DNA of 14,913 nt, taken from assembly GCA_017435025.1 (NCBI GenBank), contig JAFSFU010000301.1:1-14913 (forward strand), given 5' to 3'. This document shows positions 7,378 to 13,974 of the stretch, one piece after another; positions within the stretch are counted from its first letter, which is position 1, and every line of letters begins with the position of its first letter. This DNA comes from Lachnospiraceae bacterium (GTDB taxonomy: Bacteria; Bacillota_A; Clostridia; Lachnospirales; Lachnospiraceae). Under the pieces are notes generated by a model. The model made no database searches and was not told the origin of the DNA. It saw only the letters and a program-made list of their open reading frames with translations. The position numbers and the translations under genes are program-made.

Positions 7378-8757
7378 TCAAACGCTCATATCCAACAGCA
7401 TACATGCCAGATTGAAATATACGATCAGGCTGACTGCATCGACGATGGTTGTGATCAACGGGCCGGCCATGATCGCAGGGTCCATTTTCAGTACTTTCGC
7501 CGCGATCGGAAGTGTACATCCGATTGTCTTCGCGATCACAACCGTCACAAATACACTCATCACCACTACCAGACAGATCATTGTATTGCCCGGATACTGG
7601 ATCATCAGTCTTGCAAAGTTTGCCAAAGCCAAAATACTTCCGGCAATGAATCCAACACGGATTTCTTTCCAGATAACCTGTAAGATATCTTTCGGCTCAA
7701 TCTCACCCAGAGACATGCCTCGGATGATCATCGCACTGCTCTGGCTTCCAGAGTTACCACCGGTATTCATAAGCATCGGGGTGAAACTAACCAGCAGCGG
7801 GATCACAGCAAACGCGCTCTCATAGTGTTCCAGGATTGCTCCGGAAAGGGTACTGGAGAGCATCAGAAACAGCAGCCACGGAATACGGTTCTTCGCCAGT
7901 TCAAACACACCGGTCTTCAAATACGGCTTTTCACTCGGAAGCATGGCCGCCATCTTCTCGATATCCTCGGTGGCCTCTTCTTCCATAACATCCATAACGT
8001 CATCGACGGTAATGATACCAACCAGGCGGTCTTCACTGTCAACAACCGGCATACTGAGCAGATCGTACTTGATCATTGTATCCACGACTTCTTCCTGGTC
8101 CATCGCGGTGGAGACCTTGATCACATGGTCTTCCATAATATCGCCGACTATCGCATCGTACGGGTGCATCAAAAGATCTTTTACCGTAACAACGCCTTCC
8201 AGCTGGCGCTTTTCGCCCATAACAAAACAGGTATAGATCATCTCGGAATCAATACCATGTTTCCGAATATAAGCAAAGGATTCTTCTACCGTCATGTTAC
8301 GCTTTAAGCCTACATACTCGGCAGTCATAATACTTCCGGCACTGTTCTCCGGATAGTTTAAGAACTGGTTGATGACCTTTCTGGTCTCCGGTTTTGTATT
8401 CTCCAAAACACGGCGCACTACAGTCGCCGGAAGTTCTTCCAGCATATCTACCGCATCATCCACATAAAGGTCCTCCACAATCTCGGAAAGCTCTTTATCT
8501 GTGATGCGATTGATGATGTGCTCCTGCTCCTCGATCTCCAGCTCAGCAAACACAGCAGCACCAAGAGACTTCGGCAGCATACGGAATACCACAACCGTGC
8601 GGTCCGGTTCCAGTTCCTCAATAAACAATGCAATATCGACTTCATTTAATTCCAGCAGAGCCGCCTTCAACTGACGGTATTTTTTTTCTTCCACCAGCTG
8701 GAGCAATTCCTCTACCAGTTCATCCATGTCGAAATTGTCCATAATCTCATTAGACAT
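7378..8757 (-). CDS. mgtE: Magnesium transporter MgtE
   Basis: Mg2+ channel/transporter of the inner membrane, 459 residues from the chosen start. It has the full MgtE layout: N-terminal helical MgtE_N domain (about 1-125), paired CBS domains (about 130-255, including AGSIMTAEYV and MPVVDSEDRLVGIITVDDV), a linking helix, and five C-terminal membrane helices (about 285-459). Pore marks are MNTGGNSGSQSSAMIIRG and the conserved aspartate in TTIVDAVSLIVYF. In the family, Mg2+ binding to the N and CBS domains closes the pore. An upstream ATG (8772) is possible, but GGAGGAG at 8764-8770 sits 6 nt before ATG 8757-8755, which decides for MSNEIMDN. It has an unusual leader with a small ORF and its own promoter. 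Confidence 0.96.
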   Translation of the reverse strand: MSNEIMDNFDMDELVEELLQLVEEKKYRQLKAALLELNEVDIALFIEELEPDRTVVVFRMLPKSLGAAVFAELEIEEQEHIINRITDKELSEIVEDLYVDDAVDMLEELPATVVRRVLENTKPETRKVINQFLNYPENSAGSIMTAEYVGLKRNMTVEESFAYIRKHGIDSEMIYTCFVMGEKRQLEGVVTVKDLLMHPYDAIVGDIMEDHVIKVSTAMDQEEVVDTMIKYDLLSMPVVDSEDRLVGIITVDDVMDVMEEEATEDIEKMAAMLPSEKPYLKTGVFELAKNRIPWLLFLMLSSTLSGAILEHYESAFAVIPLLVSFTPMLMNTGGNSGSQSSAMIIRGMSLGEIEPKDILQVIWKEIRVGFIAGSILALANFARLMIQYPGNTMICLVVVMSVFVTVVIAKTIGCTLPIAAKVLKMDPAIMAGPLITTIVDAVSLIVYFNLACMLLDMSV

Positions 8758-8763
8758 CTTTTT

Positions 8764-8770
8764 CTCCTCC
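8764..8770 (-). promoter_or_regulatory. Ribosome binding site deciding the mgtE start
   Basis: GGAGGAG on the minus strand, 6 nt before ATG 8757-8755. It overlaps the alternative ATG at 8772-8770, whose own upstream AAGGA abuts it with no spacing, so initiation at 8757 is favoured. Confidence 0.75.
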
Positions 8771-8807
8771 ATTCCTTATTCACTTCATCGCGGATATGGA
8801 GACAAAA

Positions 8808-8911
8808 GGACACCTTAAAGTCGGCAATACACATAATGGAACATGCCCATCATGCATTTTTTCTCATTCAATTTCATCATGCATATTGCCACCGGTTCAG
8901 GGTGAGCGTCC
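8808..8911 (-). promoter_or_regulatory. Candidate structured leader RNA of mgtE with competing helices
   Basis: On the minus strand GGCAATA (8890-8884) can pair with TATTGCC (8829-8823), enclosing about 54 nt. CACC (8904-8901) can pair locally with GGTG (8893-8890) or, alternatively, with GGTG at 8814-8811. That distal pairing can be extended by GGAC (8911-8908) with GTCC (8811-8808). A TTTTGTC run follows at about 8807. The helices overlap the leader ORF, so ribosome position could choose between them. The conserved M-box riboswitch blocks are not recognisable. The fold was read by eye and not computed. Confidence 0.4.
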
Positions 8912-8940
8912 GCCTCCATCTTACGACTTCGACCTTCCAT
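8815..8940 (-). CDS. Candidate 41-residue leader peptide upstream of mgtE
   Basis: A 42-codon ORF including stop lies entirely between the mgtE promoter and mgtE. It begins MEGRSRKMEADAHPEPVA and ends FHYVYCRL. An AAAGGAAG sequence (8951-8958) precedes the ATG, with slightly long spacing of about 11 nt from the AGGA core. The stop codon is 57 nt before the mgtE ATG. The acidic and proline-bearing stretch EADAHPEP (residues 9-16) resembles in character the EPDP stretch of the MgtL leader peptide of Salmonella and E. coli. There, such nascent chains destabilise ribosomes at low Mg2+ and switch on mgtA. The peptide also has three Cys and several Met residues. Function as a Mg2+-sensing leader is inference; it could also be a chance ORF in a structured leader. 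Confidence 0.5.
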   Translation of the reverse strand: MEGRSRKMEADAHPEPVAICMMKLNEKKCMMGMFHYVYCRL

Positions 8941-8977
8941 TATGTGTTCACTTCCTTTCTTTTCTGGACTATCCCTT

Positions 8978-9006
8978 ATTATAAGAAAATTTAGTCCGAT
9001 TGGCAA
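8978..9006 (-). promoter_or_regulatory. sigma-A type promoter for the mgtE leader and operon
   Basis: Minus-strand TTGCCA (9006-9001), 17-nt spacer, perfect TATAAT (8983-8978). Transcription would start near 8971, giving a leader of about 215 nt before mgtE, long enough for regulation and starting about 30 nt upstream of the leader ORF. Confidence 0.8.
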
Positions 9007-9017
9007 GCCCGTTTATA

Positions 9018-9060
9018 AAGAAAAGGGCAACAAATCTTTTTGATTTGTCACCCTTTTCTT
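9018..9060 (-). terminator. Intrinsic terminator after the DUF1508 gene
   Basis: AAGAAAAGGG / CCCTTTTCTT outer stem of 10 bp and an inner ACAAATC / GATTTGT stem of 7 bp, separated by a 2-nt mismatch, with an AT-rich loop. On the minus strand it begins 9 nt after the DUF1508 stop codon and has CCCTTTTCTTTATAAA on its 3' side. It separates that gene from the mgtE promoter. The right-hand T-run could also let it act on the plus strand. Confidence 0.85.
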
Positions 9061-9069
9061 TTTTTATGT

Positions 9070-9438
9070 TTATTCTGTTACGATCTCTGGATCCGCAGCA
9101 TTTTTCTTTACAGATTCTACACCCTTCATACAATTTGCATGTGTTACATAACCTTCACTGGTTGCAATCACCTGACCGTTTTTCGCTTTCAGGCGGAAAC
9201 GGAACTCACCGGCCTTATCCATGTAGATTTCAAATTTCGGATTCTTTGCTGCCGCAAAATCTTCAACAGTCTGATCTTCAATTGCTGCAATAGGGGCATT
9301 TACAGCTACACTGTTGATACCTTTTTTGCAGCTTGCAAGGGTTTTGTATACTTCGGATGTCGCAATCACCTGTCCATTGGTTGCTTTCAAATCAAACTTC
9401 ACTCCAGTATTTGTTTTTCTAACCAAAAATTTACCCAT
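9070..9438 (-). CDS. DUF1508 (YegP-like) tandem-repeat protein
   Basis: Small cytosolic protein of 122 residues made of two copies of the DUF1508 unit. Copy 1 is at about residues 3-48 (KFDLKATNGQVIATSEVY, then CKKGINSV). Copy 2 is at about 68-113 (FRFRLKAKNGQVIATSEGY, then CMKGVESV). This two-unit arrangement is the usual one for YegP-like proteins; no biochemical function is established. The ATG is preceded by AGGAGG with 7-nt spacing. The gene stands alone with its own promoter (9471-9499) and terminator (9018-9060), the layout of a well-expressed single-gene unit. Confidence 0.93.
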   Translation of the reverse strand: MGKFLVRKTNTGVKFDLKATNGQVIATSEVYKTLASCKKGINSVAVNAPIAAIEDQTVEDFAAAKNPKFEIYMDKAGEFRFRLKAKNGQVIATSEGYVTHANCMKGVESVKKNAADPEIVTE

Positions 9439-9470
9439 AATAAGCCTCCTATCTTTCTAATTGTTAATTC

Positions 9471-9499
9471 AATTCTACATTATTTCCTATTGTTTTACA
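9471..9499 (-). promoter_or_regulatory. sigma-A type promoter for the DUF1508 gene
   Basis: Minus-strand TTGTAA (9499-9494), 17-nt spacer, TAGAAT (9476-9471). Transcription would start near 9464, about 25 nt before the ATG at 9438. Confidence 0.65.
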
Positions 9500-9501
9500 A
9501 C

Positions 9502-9531
9502 TAAAAAGAGAGGGCCATCCTAAAAACCCCT
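9502..9531 (-). terminator. Possible weak terminator after the zinc-ribbon membrane protein gene
   Basis: On the minus strand AGGG, a 13-nt loop and CCCT are followed by CTCTTTTT. The stem is only 4-5 bp, so this is tentative. It lies about 35 nt after the stop codon at 9565 and just upstream of the DUF1508 promoter, the expected place. Confidence 0.3.
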
Positions 9532-9564
9532 TAATTATTTACACAAATACCTTTCCGTATATGA

Positions 9565-10179
9565 TTATTTTGATCTGTGTTTTATTGTACTACGATTGAG
9601 AATCTCGCGTTTTAATTTTCTCCATCTCCAAAACCGGTAGACAAACATAAACGGTCCGGATAATAACGACAACAATACATTCACAATGAAAATACCTGCA
9701 TCGTCCATCTTGGTCGCATTGGTGCCGGTCAGGTCACGAAAAATCAGGCCACCGGAAAATAGTTTTGCCTCTGCTGTGTGACGGTAGGTATTGTACGGAA
9801 TCTGTATAAAGGATGAAAACGGGGCAAAGAAACAAATGAGTAAAAAAATCGCTCCACCAAGTTTCGTCGGATAGATCATATTCATGAATGCCGCTTTGCG
9901 GAATCTCATCGTTCCAAACAAATATGGAAGAAAGATATTGTCCTGCTCTTTTGGGTCAGCCGATACATACGCATGGGTCCGACAATATTGACACAGCAGC
10001 AAAACAGCTGTAACCAGCAAAATACTGATCACAAAAGATTTCACGATCCGCTTCGGAATCGCCTTCAGTTCTTTTTCTGCGCACTTGTCACATACACCTA
10101 TTTTTGCGCTGTCTATTCCCATCGAATCATAGCATCGCGGACAGTTGATCGTCTCCTGTGTTATCGTCTTGTTTATCAT
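9565..10179 (-). CDS. Zinc-ribbon membrane protein of unknown function
   Basis: Protein of 204 residues that I do not recognise as a named family. The N-terminus has two CxxC knuckles (C13-P-R-C16 and C30-D-K-C33), a likely zinc ribbon on the cytosolic side. It is followed by three hydrophobic segments (about 45-64, 105-128 and 162-184) and a basic C-terminal tail (RFWRWRKLKREILNRS). No enzymatic motif is visible. The ATG at 10179 has GAGGG 7 nt upstream, located in the 18-nt gap after the DUF2812 gene, so the two are almost certainly cotranscribed. The basic C-terminus and zinc ribbon suggest a membrane adaptor, but that is a guess. Confidence 0.75.
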   Translation of the reverse strand: MINKTITQETINCPRCYDSMGIDSAKIGVCDKCAEKELKAIPKRIVKSFVISILLVTAVLLLCQYCRTHAYVSADPKEQDNIFLPYLFGTMRFRKAAFMNMIYPTKLGGAIFLLICFFAPFSSFIQIPYNTYRHTAEAKLFSGGLIFRDLTGTNATKMDDAGIFIVNVLLSLLSGPFMFVYRFWRWRKLKREILNRSTIKHRSK

Positions 10180-10197
10180 CTGCCATCCCTCGCTTTC

Positions 10198-11445
10198 TTA
10201 TTTCCAAGAATCCGTGTGGACGAATAAACGCTGCAATTCCTCCACAAAGTCTTTCACTTCTGCTTCTCCCGTTGCCCCGGTATATTCCAGATAAATCACA
10301 TGATCCGTTGTTCTGGCAATGATCTGCGTGGTTGAATAAGGGCCGGTTTCTTCCATTCCCCTCGCAACCGCAAAGTCCAAAAATCCCTCCGGAACCTCTC
10401 GTTCTACTTCCCACATCGGCGTGGTCAGCTTCTTTACATGAATTCCGTTCCGTCCGAATTTTTCAAACTCCACATAACGCTGATACAACTGTTCAAACAA
10501 TCTCCCAGCAATAAACTCTGACGGTACACTCCAATATTTTCCCGACAGCTGCACATATTCAAATTCTTTCGTTCCATAATCACCGTACTGCTCAACAATA
10601 TAATACTGTTTTGCAAACAAAACCGGTTTACGCTCCATTCGGTTGCCAAAATTTATATCCGGATGATCCTTCCATGTGATCTCTGTAATTTCAAACCCAG
10701 GTTCTTCCATTTGTCTGAGATCCACAAATTTCACCGGCGGACTCATCTGATCCACATTTTCATATGTTTCTAGTCTTCCTGAAAATCTCATGAACACAGG
10801 AATACATAATAGAAGCAATATCACATACTCGCAAACGGACCACCACGTTTTACAATCATCTGCCGGTTTTAATGTATGCCAAGAAGTTTGCCCGGATACC
10901 TGCCGCTGCTCCATCATCCGCTTCGCCAGTCTCCAGCATCGGAACGCTCCAAATCCAAACTTTCCAACGATATATGGAAAAAGCGTTGCGTAGGCAAGAA
11001 CCAAGGACCAATGCGCTCGCATAATTTCTAATAACCAAAATCTCCAGAGAGGCAGCGGAAACCCAAAAACTGCCATATAAAACATGGTAAGCAGACCCAG
11101 TATGACAGCGTTTCTTCGAATCCGCTTCGCTCCTTCTTTCCAAAGCGGCCATTCACGGGGCATTTCCACGTTCGGCAGTGTTGTGTTATAAATATGAAAG
11201 CTATCATAGATTGTTTTTACATATTCCCAACCGCAATCAGACAACTGATTTCTACGCTCACAATTGGGTTCCATGCGGTTGTCATCAACATCAATCTGAT
11301 ACCGTTGAACTCCGGAGAGATTTTCTTCGAAATAAGCAAACAGGAACCCCCATTTTTTCAACGCGAAACCTTCTGAAAGTTTTTCGTTCAGCCAACATTC
11401 AATTTTCTCCGGTTCATATGTGTAATTGGGGATCAAGGTCTTCAT
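10198..11445 (-). CDS. DUF2812 domain membrane protein
   Basis: Protein of 415 residues. The N-terminal 90 residues follow the DUF2812 pattern: YEPEKIECWLNEKLSEGFAL, an aromatic strand FAYFEENLSGVQRYQIDV, then LSDCGWEYVKTIYDSFHIY. Three hydrophobic segments follow (about 112-138, 145-168 and 203-221), then an approximately 190-residue domain likely outside the cell. The function is unknown; DUF2812 proteins are often encoded beside PadR-type regulators, which is not seen here. I start at ATG 11445-11443 because AGGAGGG lies 6-7 nt upstream; a longer reading to 11514 would start inside the promoter region. The next gene, 18 nt downstream, is a zinc-ribbon membrane protein. Confidence 0.82.
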   Translation of the reverse strand: MKTLIPNYTYEPEKIECWLNEKLSEGFALKKWGFLFAYFEENLSGVQRYQIDVDDNRMEPNCERRNQLSDCGWEYVKTIYDSFHIYNTTLPNVEMPREWPLWKEGAKRIRRNAVILGLLTMFYMAVFGFPLPLWRFWLLEIMRAHWSLVLAYATLFPYIVGKFGFGAFRCWRLAKRMMEQRQVSGQTSWHTLKPADDCKTWWSVCEYVILLLLCIPVFMRFSGRLETYENVDQMSPPVKFVDLRQMEEPGFEITEITWKDHPDINFGNRMERKPVLFAKQYYIVEQYGDYGTKEFEYVQLSGKYWSVPSEFIAGRLFEQLYQRYVEFEKFGRNGIHVKKLTTPMWEVEREVPEGFLDFAVARGMEETGPYSTTQIIARTTDHVIYLEYTGATGEAEVKDFVEELQRLFVHTDSWK

Positions 11446-11493
11446 AAAATCCCTCCTGTCATGTTTTATCCGCGCATACCAATATTTTCCTTT

Positions 11494-11511
11494 ATTATAT
11501 ATAGTATAGCA
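11494..11511 (-). promoter_or_regulatory. Possible promoter for the DUF2812 operon
   Basis: On the minus strand TGCTATACT (11511-11503) is an extended -10 element, followed closely by a TATAAT (11499-11494). No good -35 box is found at 16-18 nt from either, so the exact promoter is uncertain. Confidence 0.4.
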
Positions 11512-11569
11512 CATGAATTGACTGAGTTTTTTTCATTTTTCTTACTATTTTGAGTCTGTTTTATACGAA

Positions 11570-11597
11570 ATAAGAGGCCGATTTCTCGACCTCTTAT
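11570..11597 (-). terminator. Intrinsic terminator after putP
   Basis: ATAAGAGG / CCTCTTAT, an 8-bp stem with an inner CGA/TCG extension and TTTC loop. It lies 19 nt after the putP stop codon. The minus-strand 3' side is TTTCGTAT, a short U-run, so termination may be incomplete. Confidence 0.75.
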
Positions 11598-11615
11598 CAT
11601 ACAACCATTTTAATA

Positions 11616-13067
11616 TTATACTTCGCTCTTTACTGCTCTCTCAAACAGTTCTTCCACTTCTGTAGTCGGAGCTTTGCTGCAAAGGGAAACCACAATCGCA
11701 GCCAGGCCGCCAAGTACAAATCCCGGAATGATCTCGTAGATTCCGGTGGAGGACAGGAACGCCAGCCAACCGATATCAATAATCGCACCAGTCAGAATAC
11801 CTGCCACAGCACCGCTGAATGTAAAGCGCTTCCAGAACAGAGACAGAAGGATTGCCGGACCAAATGCTGCACCGAATACACCCCATGCATTTTCTACAAG
11901 TCCCATAATCGTTCCGCTGTTTGGATCAGATGCAATCATAACTGCAATGATCGAAATTGCAAGCACTACGAAACGGCCCGCCCAAAGCATTTCCTTATCG
12001 GATGCCTGATTTTTGCGGATAATTGGCTTATACACATCGCTGGCAAACGCACTGGCACTGGCCAGAAGCTGAGAATCTGCAGTACTCATGGATGCTGCAA
12101 GAATAGCAGAAAGCAGGATACCGCTGATCAGAGCCGGGAAGATTGCACGTACCATCTGGATAAATACGGTGGAACTGTCTGCGATCTCACCGAGGAACAT
12201 GTGACCGATACAACCGGATGCAACAGAGAAGATTACGATCAGCACATTCCATGTGATACCAATCTTTGCACTCTTCTTCAGATCTTTATCTGATCTTACA
12301 GACATAAAACGAATAATGATATGCGGCATACCAAAGTAACCAAGTCCCCAACCGAGACCGGATACCACATCTTTCCAGTTTGTGAACGGGTTCCAGTAAC
12401 CTTCCGGAAGAACAACCTCTGTTGCGGCCGCCTGTCCGCTGTTGATCAGTGCAACAGCAAAAAGCGGTGCCATGAGCAGAGCAGCCAGCATCAGGAGTCC
12501 CTGAAAGAAATCGGTCCAGCAAACAGCGCTGAAGCCACCGAGGAATGTATAGCTGACAATGATCACCGCAGCCATATACATAGCCGTCGTCGCATCAATA
12601 CCCATAACTGTATTGAACAGGGTTCCACACGCTTTTACGCTGGATGCAGCATAAATCGTATAGGCAATCAAGAAAATCGCTGCACAGATAACCTGTAAAG
12701 CTTTGCTTTTGGACAAGAAACGATTCGTCAAGTACTGTGGAATTGTGATAGAATCACCGGCCACAATGGAAAAACGACGCAATCTAGGTGCCTGTACGGT
12801 CCAGCTAATCGCATATCCGATGGCAAGACCAATCGCAATCCATGCCTGACCAATACCAGCCGCATAAATGGAAGCCGGAAGCCCCATTAACACCCAGGCA
12901 CTCATATCTGATGCACCGGCAGAAAGAGCCGATACCCAAGGTCCCATCTGACGTCCGCCGAGGAAATACCCCTTCTCACCGCCCTCTTTCGAACGCAGGA
13001 AAAAGAACACTCCAATTCCCATCATAAAGATGAAATACATTACGAAAACTATTAATTCTATATTCAT
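11616..13067 (-). CDS. putP: Sodium/proline symporter PutP
   Basis: Sodium:solute symporter (SSS family) of 483 residues with about 12-13 membrane helices, importing proline with Na+. PutP-type marks are YFLGGRQMGPWVSALSAGAS followed by DMSAWVLMGLP, where Asp54 and Ser56 match the E. coli Asp55/Ser57 sites. GGFSAVCWTDFFQGLLML and ASMSTADSQLL (Ser328-Thr329, matching Ser340/Thr341 of the Na+ site) also fit. AAGGAAG precedes the ATG with about 8-nt spacing. The gene is monocistronic with a good promoter and a terminator. Proline specificity is inferred from close PutP resemblance; a related SSS substrate cannot be excluded. No proline-degradation gene lies nearby, which fits osmoprotection or nutrient uptake. 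Confidence 0.93.
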   Translation of the reverse strand: MNIELIVFVMYFIFMMGIGVFFFLRSKEGGEKGYFLGGRQMGPWVSALSAGASDMSAWVLMGLPASIYAAGIGQAWIAIGLAIGYAISWTVQAPRLRRFSIVAGDSITIPQYLTNRFLSKSKALQVICAAIFLIAYTIYAASSVKACGTLFNTVMGIDATTAMYMAAVIIVSYTFLGGFSAVCWTDFFQGLLMLAALLMAPLFAVALINSGQAAATEVVLPEGYWNPFTNWKDVVSGLGWGLGYFGMPHIIIRFMSVRSDKDLKKSAKIGITWNVLIVIFSVASGCIGHMFLGEIADSSTVFIQMVRAIFPALISGILLSAILAASMSTADSQLLASASAFASDVYKPIIRKNQASDKEMLWAGRFVVLAISIIAVMIASDPNSGTIMGLVENAWGVFGAAFGPAILLSLFWKRFTFSGAVAGILTGAIIDIGWLAFLSSTGIYEIIPGFVLGGLAAIVVSLCSKAPTTEVEELFERAVKSEV

Positions 13068-13119
13068 ATGTAACTTCCTTTCCGTGTCAAATCAACACTT
13101 TTGTAATGTAATGTTCAAC

Positions 13120-13148
13120 AGTATAACACACGGAAGCACTAAAATCAA
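13120..13148 (-). promoter_or_regulatory. sigma-A type promoter for putP
   Basis: Minus-strand TTGATT (13148-13143), 17-nt spacer, TATACT (13125-13120). Transcription would start near 13113, about 46 nt before the putP ATG. Confidence 0.75.
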
Positions 13149-13209
13149 ATATTTTTTGTTAATTTTTTGCCGAAGTTCACATATAATACTATGTTTTACA
13201 CGAAAATGC

Positions 13210-13719
13210 TTAATTTTTCAAATTTTCATACCGATAAATCGCAATGATAAGCGATACAAAATTAATTATATTACCAAGCGCCGAACCGAATGCAGAGAAT
13301 GCCAGATTATAGGTCAGCCAGAGCGGACAACCTACAAGTGTCAATCGCCGGATGATTTTTTCATCTGTACACCACAATGCGGAAGTCTCAACGATGACCG
13401 CCACGATCGCGAACAGGCTGAAAAAATTCTGGTAAAGAAGCAGTCCAACAACCACCATACTAAAATCTAAAACAGTGATCACACCTTTGTAATGTTTCTG
13501 CATAAACGGTTTATTTTTCCTTCCTGCCAGAAAGGAAGAAATCAATCCCAGAAAATCCATTGCCATGCCGGTATAGGCGCCAAGTAAGATATATTGCAGA
13601 ACATACATCACATCCGCAAGTGTATACATGGCTACGATTGTTTTCCGATTCTTGAACTGGTAGCTGGATATATAGATGATAACGCCTAAAAGACCGATGA
13701 TGGTAGCAAGTGTATTCAT
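13210..13719 (-). CDS. YgjV-family inner membrane protein
   Basis: Protein of 169 residues, mostly hydrophobic, with about five to six membrane segments. The opening GLLGVIIYISSYQFKNRKTI and the middle VLQYILLGAYTGMAMDFLG resemble YgjV-type proteins (Imp-YgjV family), whose function is not established. The ATG at 13719-13717 follows GAGGAGG with 5-nt spacing. It sits alone between pnp and putP on the same strand. No clear terminator follows it before the putP promoter, so some read-through into putP is possible. I could not find a convincing promoter in the 255 nt upstream. Confidence 0.82.
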   Translation of the reverse strand: MNTLATIIGLLGVIIYISSYQFKNRKTIVAMYTLADVMYVLQYILLGAYTGMAMDFLGLISSFLAGRKNKPFMQKHYKGVITVLDFSMVVVGLLLYQNFFSLFAIVAVIVETSALWCTDEKIIRRLTLVGCPLWLTYNLAFSAFGSALGNIINFVSLIIAIYRYENLKN

Positions 13720-13810
13720 GTGACCTCCTCGCTGATTAATCTTAATACTTTATTCAGTAAATAAAAGTCATTTGCCCAAAAACTCTTGTCGATAAGTTTA
13801 CGCAAGACAT

Positions 13811-13845
13811 AAGTATCTATATGATATTTTTGCACATAGATACTT
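13811..13845. repeat. Long inverted repeat in the pnp-ygjV gap
   Basis: AAGTATCTAT (13811-13820) and ATAGATACTT (13836-13845) form a perfect 10-bp stem around a 15-nt loop, with a further TG/CA pairing inside. On the minus strand it is not followed by a U-run. It lies about 90 nt upstream of the YgjV-family gene and downstream of the pnp terminator. It could be an operator, part of a leader, or a small RNA stem. A smaller repeat AATATC/GATATT lies at 13880-13897. Confidence 0.55.
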
Positions 13846-13902
13846 TTCGACCAATTATCCAGCAAAAATTATCCCTAAGAATATCTAATTCGATATTATA
13901 CA

Positions 13903-13946
13903 ACAAAATCGGTGTAACAAAGCTATCTTTGTACACCGATTTTTGT
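13903..13946 (-). terminator. Intrinsic terminator after pnp
   Basis: ACAAAATCGGTGT pairs with ACACCGATTTTTGT, and an inner CAAAG/CTTTG continues the stem, giving roughly 18 bp with one small interruption. On the minus strand it begins 29 nt after the pnp stop codon and carries GATTTTGTTGT on its 3' arm. The symmetry means it could also work on the plus strand. Confidence 0.85.
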
Positions 13947-13974
13947 TATATAATTACTGAATGAAATATCAACC

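Noticed and set aside
8755..8772. Upstream ATG giving a five-residue longer MgtE
   Set aside because: The Shine-Dalgarno GGAGGAG is placed correctly only for the downstream ATG at 8757 and overlaps the upstream one.
8757..8971. M-box (ykoK) Mg2+ riboswitch upstream of mgtE
   Set aside because: Expected by genomic position, but the conserved M-box sequence blocks are not recognisable by eye, so I list the leader as an unassigned structure.
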